64,000 bases of DNA from an uncultured Bacteroidales bacterium. GTDB taxonomy: Bacteria > Bacteroidota > Bacteroidia > Bacteroidales > Paludibacteraceae. Each line of letters starts with the position of its first letter. Position 1 is the stretch's first letter. Under the pieces are notes generated by a model, which did not search any database, was not told where the DNA came from, and worked only from the letters and a program-made list of their open reading frames with translations. Where the stretch lies: assembly GCA_947164985.1 (NCBI GenBank), contig CAMUYI010000005.1, positions 62,001 to 126,000 of the forward strand. The letters run 5' to 3'. This document shows positions 58,963 through 64,000 of the stretch, piece after piece. A program made the position numbers and the translations under genes.

Positions 58963-61521
58963 ATGAAAGTAAAAGTAAGTAATGTCAATCAGCCGATGTG
59001 GAAAGAGTGTAACGTACACGCTACCCTTCCCGCTGAGCTGAGCAAATTGCAAGAATTGGCCTACAACGTATGGTGGAGCTGGAATGCGGAAGCGAAAGAC
59101 CTGTTCCGTTACATCGACAACGACGCATGGCATCGTGCCGGTTCCAATCCCGTCGTGCTGCTCAACACCATCAGTTACGACAAGATGGTAGAACTCACCA
59201 AGGATGAGAAGTTCATGAAGCAACTCAACGAGACTTACGCTGAGTTCCGCAAATACATGGACACGCCGAAGGACAAGAAAAAACCGACCATCGCCTATTT
59301 CTCCATGGAGTACGGCCTCACGCATGTGCTCAAGATCTACTCCGGTGGTCTCGGCATCCTCGCAGGTGACTATATCAAAGAGGCTTCCGACTGCAATGTC
59401 GATATGACTGCCATCGGTTTCCTCTATCGTTACGGTTATTTCACCCAGACTCTCAGTCCCGAAGGACAGCAGATCGCTAACTACGAGGCGCAGAACTTCT
59501 CCAACCTGCCTATCACGCAGGTCAAAGAAGCAGACGGTTCGAACATGGTGATCGAAGTGCCGTACCCCGACCGCATCGTCAGAGCGTACCTCTGGAAAGT
59601 AGCGGTGGGTCGTATGGACCTCTACCTCCTCGATACCGATAATGAACTCAACTCCGAATGGGATCGTTCCATCACCCACCAACTCTACGGTGGCGACAAC
59701 GAGAACCGTCTCAAGCAGGAGATCATGCTCGGTATCGGCGGTATGCTTGCCCTCAACAAATTGGGTATCAAGAAGGACGTGTACCATTGCAACGAGGGTC
59801 ACGCTGCCCTCATGGGACTCCAACGCCTCGTCGATCTCGTAGCCGAAGGACTTACCTTCAATGAGGCGAAAGAGGTCGTTCGCGCATCCGGTCTCTACAC
59901 CTGCCATACCCCGGTGCCTGCAGGTCACGACTATTTCGAGGAGGATATCTTCTATAAGTACATGAACTCCTATGCCGGCAAACTCGGTATCGAGTGGAAT
60001 GACCTCATCGGTCTCGGTCGTACCAATCCTGATGACCACAACGAGAAATTCTCCATGTCCGTCTTCGCCCTCAATACCTGCCAAGAGGCTAACGGTGTAT
60101 CTTGGCTCCACGGTGAAGTATCGAAGAAGATGTTCTCGCCCGTTTGGCCGGGTTATTTCCCCGAAGAACTCCACGTGGACTATGTCACCAATGGTGTACA
60201 CATGCCTACTTGGGCGGCTTCCGAGTGGAAGAAAGTATATAAGAAATACCTGCCGGCAGGATGGATGGCAGACCAGTCCAACCTCGACATGTGGAAGCCG
60301 TATGCCGACATACCCGATGCAGAGATATGGGCTACCCGTCTGAACCTCAAGCGCAAGATGGTGGATTATATCAAGGAGAAATTCCATGATGACTGGATGA
60401 AGAGCCAAGGTGACCCGGGACGTATCGTTCAGGCTCTGAGCGAGATGAACCCGAATAACCTCATCATCGGTTTCGGTCGCCGTTTCGCTACCTACAAACG
60501 TGCCCACCTCCTCTTCACCGACCTGGAGCGTCTGGATAAGCTGGTCAACAACCCGAATTATCCGGTTCAATTCCTCTTCGCCGGTAAGGCCCACCCGGCT
60601 GACGGTGGGGGTCAAGGACTCATCAAGCGCATCATTGAGATCAGCCGTATGCCGCAGTTCCTCGGTAAGATCATCTTCCTCGAGAACTACGATATGCGCC
60701 TCGCTAAACGCCTCATCTCCGGTGTCGATATCTGGCTCAACACCCCGACCCGTCCTCTCGAGGCTTCCGGTACCTCCGGTGAGAAAGCACAGATGAACGG
60801 TGTTCTCAACTTCTCCGTCAAGGATGGTTGGTGGTACGAAGGTTACGTAGAGGGCGCAGGCTGGGCTTTGACCGAGCATCGCACCTACGAGAATCAGGCC
60901 CACCAGGACCAACTCGATGCCGCTACGATCTACACCATGCTGGAGCGCGAGATCATTCCGCTGTACTATGCGAAGAACTCGAAAGGCTACAGCCCAGAGT
61001 GGATCCAGTACATCAAGAACTCGGTTACCAAGATCACTCCGCGTTTCACCATGAAGCGTATGATCGATGACTATTTCGATAAGTTCTACAACAAACTCGC
61101 GAAGCGTCACAACCTCCTCTTGGCTGACCACTACAAGGTAGCCAAGGAGATTGCCGCTTGGAAAGAGAACATGGTAGCGCATTGGGATGAGATAGAGGTA
61201 ATCAATAAGTCGATCTCCAAAGATCTCAGCACCCTCACCGTTGGTGACAAAGCGAAGATCAACGTTGAACTCGACACCCATGATCTCAACGACAAGGGTA
61301 TCGGCGTTGAACTCGTAGCTGTTCGTACCTCCACCCATAATAACGATAAACTCTACGAAGTAGAACCGCTCAAACTCGTTAAATCCGAGGGCAGCCACCT
61401 CTTCTTCGAGAATATCTACCAGGTGGACTACGCCGGTGGTATGAAATTCGCTCTGCGTATGTATCCGCAGCACGAACTCCTGCCCCACCGCATGGACTTC
61501 TGCTACGTCCGCTGGCTCTAA
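58963..61521 (+). CDS. glgP: alpha-glucan phosphorylase
   Basis: 852 residues, a GT35 phosphorylase that releases glucose-1-phosphate from glycogen or maltodextrin. An N-terminal DUF3417-like region (about 15-110, [17 protein letters not shown]) marks the bacterial/archaeal long-form group. [53 protein letters not shown] and [16 protein letters not shown] follow (in parts). The PLP region near the end is [29 protein letters not shown], with the conserved glycine-rich end. ATG at 58963 chosen because the 37 residues upstream are repeat and leader sequence. Confidence 0.93.
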   Translation: MKVKVSNVNQPMWKECNVHATLPAELSKLQELAYNVWWSWNAEAKDLFRYIDNDAWHRAGSNPVVLLNTISYDKMVELTKDEKFMKQLNETYAEFRKYMDTPKDKKKPTIAYFSMEYGLTHVLKIYSGGLGILAGDYIKEASDCNVDMTAIGFLYRYGYFTQTLSPEGQQIANYEAQNFSNLPITQVKEADGSNMVIEVPYPDRIVRAYLWKVAVGRMDLYLLDTDNELNSEWDRSITHQLYGGDNENRLKQEIMLGIGGMLALNKLGIKKDVYHCNEGHAALMGLQRLVDLVAEGLTFNEAKEVVRASGLYTCHTPVPAGHDYFEEDIFYKYMNSYAGKLGIEWNDLIGLGRTNPDDHNEKFSMSVFALNTCQEANGVSWLHGEVSKKMFSPVWPGYFPEELHVDYVTNGVHMPTWAASEWKKVYKKYLPAGWMADQSNLDMWKPYADIPDAEIWATRLNLKRKMVDYIKEKFHDDWMKSQGDPGRIVQALSEMNPNNLIIGFGRRFATYKRAHLLFTDLERLDKLVNNPNYPVQFLFAGKAHPADGGGQGLIKRIIEISRMPQFLGKIIFLENYDMRLAKRLISGVDIWLNTPTRPLEASGTSGEKAQMNGVLNFSVKDGWWYEGYVEGAGWALTEHRTYENQAHQDQLDAATIYTMLEREIIPLYYAKNSKGYSPEWIQYIKNSVTKITPRFTMKRMIDDYFDKFYNKLAKRHNLLLADHYKVAKEIAAWKENMVAHWDEIEVINKSISKDLSTLTVGDKAKINVELDTHDLNDKGIGVELVAVRTSTHNNDKLYEVEPLKLVKSEGSHLFFENIYQVDYAGGMKFALRMYPQHELLPHRMDFCYVRWL

Positions 61522-61526
61522 AAAAG

Positions 61527-61554
61527 AAAGGCAACCAACCGGTTGCCTTTTTTT
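61527..61554. terminator. bidirectional intrinsic terminator after glgP
   Basis: AAAGGCAACC-AACC-GGTTGCCTTT followed by TTTT, between glgP (+) and the convergent CoA-transferase gene (-). Confidence 0.9.
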
Positions 61555-62869
61555 ATTTCAATCTCAGGAATCCTATTCCGAATCGTCGTACGGCTTCTCG
61601 TTCGAGTTCTTCGCGTACCGACGGGTCTGCGATAGAGATCAGTGCTTTGGCTCGTTCTGCCAACGGCAGATTCCGCAAGTACACGATGCCGTGCTCTGTG
61701 GCGATATACTGCGCCTGGAAGCGCGTCGTCACCACACCTGCGCCCGGTGCCAGTCTTGCCACGATCTTCGATTGCCCTTTGCTCGTCATACTCGGCAGCG
61801 CAATGAAGCATTTACCGCCTTCCGACAACGCCGCGCCGTACATGAAATCATGCTGACCGCCTACGCCGGAGATCACCGTCTCGCCGATCGAGTCCGCACA
61901 TATCTGTCCCGTCAGGTCCACCTCCACCGCCGAGTTGATCGCCATCGCCTTGGGGTTCTGACGGATGATCTGCGGGTCGTTCGTCCATGCCACATCGCGG
62001 ATCACAAAATCGCGGTTGCCGTCCACGTATTCATACAGGTGCTTCGAACCTAATATCAGACTGCCCACCGTCTTGCCGGGCAGTACTTTCTTTAGACTGT
62101 TGTCGATCACGCCCTTCTCGATCAGCGGCAGCACACCGTCCGTGATAGCCTCCGTATGCAGGCCCAGATGCTGATGGTCCTTCAGCGCATTGATGACTGC
62201 GTTCGGGATACCACCTACGCCGATCTGCAGCGTTGCACCGTCCGGGATCTCCGAGGCTACGTAGTTACCTATCTTCGTCTCGATAGCGTTCGGTACCGGC
62301 GTCGGCACTTCGACTAACGGCACATCGCCCCGACACATCGCTGTGATCTGACTCACATGGATCACCGGGTCACCGAACGTACGCGGCATGTATTTGTTCA
62401 CCTGCGCAATCACCACCCGCGAGCACTCTGCACCCGAGAAAGCGATATCCGCCGACACACCGAACGAACAGTACCCCTCCTCGTCCGGTTCACTCACGTT
62501 CAGGAACGTCACATCCACCGGGATCTGTCGGCTCCGGAAGAGGAACGGCACCTCGCCCAGGAAAGCCGGAATCGTGTCCGCCACACCTTCCCGCATCGCC
62601 TTGCGTAAGGTGTTCGGTACGAAGATCGACAGCGCCCGGAACGAGTCCATCAACTCTTTCTTCGCGTACGGCGCATCCTCCGGCAGGATACCGAAACCGG
62701 AAATCAACTTCACATCCCGTAACTCACTCGCGCGCTGCACCAACGCGTCGATCAGCACCGTCGGGATACTCGTGCTGCCTTGGATCACGATCGTGTCGCC
62801 GCTCTTTACATGGCTCACCGCCTCGAGCGGACTAACGTATGTCGGGCAATTGGGCCGGGTCATAAGCAT
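61553..62869 (-). CDS. acetyl-CoA hydrolase/transferase family protein (CoA-transferase)
   Basis: About 438 residues of the class I CoA-transferase-like family (4-hydroxybutyrate, propionyl- or acetyl-CoA:acid CoA-transferases). PSPLEAV-type start, GDTIVIQGSTSIP and the oxyanion-loop segments appear. LQIGVGGIPNAVINALKDHQHLGLHTEAITDGV holds the catalytic glutamate in LHTE. GVGGQHDFMYGAAL and TRFQAQYIATEHGIVYL follow. Probably used in succinate/propionate or acetate fermentation. Starts at 62869 (MLMTRP) or 62863 are both plausible; overlaps the aminotransferase end by about 38 nt. Confidence 0.88.
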   Translation of the reverse strand: MLMTRPNCPTYVSPLEAVSHVKSGDTIVIQGSTSIPTVLIDALVQRASELRDVKLISGFGILPEDAPYAKKELMDSFRALSIFVPNTLRKAMREGVADTIPAFLGEVPFLFRSRQIPVDVTFLNVSEPDEEGYCSFGVSADIAFSGAECSRVVIAQVNKYMPRTFGDPVIHVSQITAMCRGDVPLVEVPTPVPNAIETKIGNYVASEIPDGATLQIGVGGIPNAVINALKDHQHLGLHTEAITDGVLPLIEKGVIDNSLKKVLPGKTVGSLILGSKHLYEYVDGNRDFVIRDVAWTNDPQIIRQNPKAMAINSAVEVDLTGQICADSIGETVISGVGGQHDFMYGAALSEGGKCFIALPSMTSKGQSKIVARLAPGAGVVTTRFQAQYIATEHGIVYLRNLPLAERAKALISIADPSVREELEREAVRRFGIGFLRLK

Positions 62870-64000
62870 CGTATTGGGAATAATCTTCGTTAAACTTACG
62901 CAGTCGCTCTTCCAACTGTTCGTACTGGTCCTCGCGGATCGACGACGCACAGCCGCGCATACCGTCCCGTTTGGCGCCCGTGCTCTCCAGCGAGATAGCA
63001 CTCACGCCGTAGTAGATCAACTTGTTCACCAGTTTGGCACCCGTCCAGTCTTTGTAGCCGAAGGTGAAGAAGAACCCGTCGCCTACCTCCTGGCCGTCTG
63101 CATCTTTGTCATAGACGATATGGAAGCCGTTGCGCAGCATGATCTCTTTGATCTTATGCGCGCGCCGCGCGTACTCCCGCGTGTTCTCCACGTAGCGCAA
63201 CCGACCCTCGCATGCCGCCTGCAGCATCGCCGCCATCGCATGTTGTACCGAGTGCGTCACGCCGCTCGAGAGCACGTAGAGGAAAGTGTAAGCAAAACTC
63301 TGCAGCAACTCGCCGCTGTTATGCAGCCGCTCGCCCAGCGCCGGATAGACGCGCTTCGCCAGAGCCGGATCGATCGCCACAAAAGCCGCACGCTGACCCG
63401 CGTAACTGAAGATCTTCGAGCATGAGATCATCTGGATGCAGTTATGCGTGTAGCGCCCTACACTCGGCTGGTACGGCTCCGCATACGGATTACCGCGATC
63501 CGGCGCACGGAAGTCCATGTTCATATACGCCAGGTCCTCCAGCACGATCGCATCGTACTGAGATGCCAACTCACCGATGATCTGCAGTTCCTCCTCCGTC
63601 AGACACGCCCAGGTCGGGTTGTTCGGGTTGCTGTACAAGATACCTGCGATACGACCGCTCATCAGGTGCCGTTCCAACTCGTTCTTCAACTTCGCACCGC
63701 GGTAGTCCGCGATATCAAACGCATCGATCCGGCTACCTATCACGCGGCATTGCATCTTCTGCACCGGGAAACATGGATCCAAAAACAGGATCGTGTCGCG
63801 TTTCGGGTCCAACTGGATCAGCATCATGTTCAGCGCAAAAGCCGCCTGCATCGAACCCACTGTCGGCAGGATACACTCCGGCGGACGCTGCAGACCGACG
63901 AAAGCACGTACGAACTCAGAACCCCATTTCTTCACTTCGGGGATACCGATGATGATCGGATAATGCGCCGCACAACCCTTCATCAAGGCCTCATGCTCCG
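62832..64000 (-). CDS. PLP-dependent aminotransferase (class I/II), N-terminus outside window
   Basis: At least 388 residues, with the N-terminus beyond the right edge; the frame stays open to 64000. SNPNNPTWACLTEEEL is the conserved NPxNP region. VLEDLAYMNMDF carries the PLP-binding aspartate-x-x-tyrosine, and MISCSKIFSYAGQRAAFVA holds the Schiff-base lysine in S-x-S-K. Arginine-containing C-terminal segments are less clear. Substrate unknown. It sits in one operon with the CoA-transferase. Confidence 0.87.
   Translation of the reverse strand, partial: EHEALMKGCAAHYPIIIGIPEVKKWGSEFVRAFVGLQRPPECILPTVGSMQAAFALNMMLIQLDPKRDTILFLDPCFPVQKMQCRVIGSRIDAFDIADYRGAKLKNELERHLMSGRIAGILYSNPNNPTWACLTEEELQIIGELASQYDAIVLEDLAYMNMDFRAPDRGNPYAEPYQPSVGRYTHNCIQMISCSKIFSYAGQRAAFVAIDPALAKRVYPALGERLHNSGELLQSFAYTFLYVLSSGVTHSVQHAMAAMLQAACEGRLRYVENTREYARRAHKIKEIMLRNGFHIVYDKDADGQEVGDGFFFTFGYKDWTGAKLVNKLIYYGVSAISLESTGAKRDGMRGCASSIREDQYEQLEERLRKFNEDYSQYDAYDPAQLPDIR

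Noticed and set aside
58930..61488. 852-residue open frame antisense to glgP
   Set aside because: It mirrors the codon pattern of glgP, has no promoter or recognisable domain, and the plus-strand gene has all phosphorylase motifs.

Overview
The window is chromosomal DNA from a member of the Bacteroidota, most likely order Bacteroidales. Several things point there: promoters with the TAnnTTTG -7 element, a short primary sigma factor without region 1.1, a GldD lipoprotein, DUF4293 and DUF5063 proteins, a tmRNA tag ending in YALAA, and a Bacteroidales-type glycogen operon. I see no phage, transposase, CRISPR array or rRNA operon. It reads as core genome with one accessory-looking block of surface proteins (30.9-38.8 kb).

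Layout. 0-5 kb (+): the end of kdsB, deoD, an outer membrane protein, yidC, a degenerate SGNH-like ORF and a membrane-anchored LytTR regulator. 5-13.2 kb (-): rlmN, mscS, a DUF4293 protein, a hexapeptide acyltransferase, rseP, dxr, a LytM-like protein without metal ligands, and class I fumarase. 13.2-16.9 kb (-): tRNA-Ala, tmRNA, tRNA-Met and two OmpA-type proteins. 17-22 kb (+): pta-ackA, a cytoplasmic GH13 amylase and a UbiA prenyltransferase. 22-28 kb (-): maf, parC, a 54-residue membrane protein, dprA, a VanZ-like protein, upp and a secreted coiled-coil protein. 28-31 kb (+): a DUF5063 protein, a DEDD exonuclease and alkaline phosphatase. 31-38.8 kb (-): four mosaic secreted proteins with a shared C-terminal tail. 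38.8-44.8 kb (-): a BASS transporter, dus, a 7TM-HD phosphohydrolase, a GGGP synthase-TadA fusion and gldD. 44.9-55.2 kb (+): GDP-mannose pyrophosphorylase, glycogen debranching enzyme, glycogen synthase-type GT, GH57, a porin, a Clp ATPase and thioredoxin. 55.3-61.5 kb: tRNA-Arg, rpoD, an RHH protein, an outer membrane protein, a short RNase R and glucan phosphorylase. 61.5-64 kb (-): a CoA-transferase and a PLP aminotransferase cut by the window edge.

Themes. Glycogen/alpha-glucan turnover is spread over three loci: debranching enzyme, synthase and GH57 at 46-51 kb, phosphorylase at 59 kb, and GH13 at 19 kb. Pta-AckA, fumarase and the CoA-transferase fit acetate/succinate/propionate fermentation. 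The GGGP synthase domain plus the UbiA enzyme suggest capacity for archaeal-type isoprenoid glycerol ethers.

The most unusual feature is a dispersed set of short tandem arrays with units of 7 bp (sometimes 8). They sit at the stop codons of many genes, where the unit carries TGA, TAA or TAG. In stop-free orientation they also lie inside genes (rlmN, the BASS transporter, the GGGP synthase domain, maf, RNase R, the gldD signal peptide, the HD-protein N-terminus). Because 7 is not divisible by 3, such an array presents a stop in every frame in one orientation and encodes a heptapeptide repeat in the other. I rate this the best candidate for an undescribed system.
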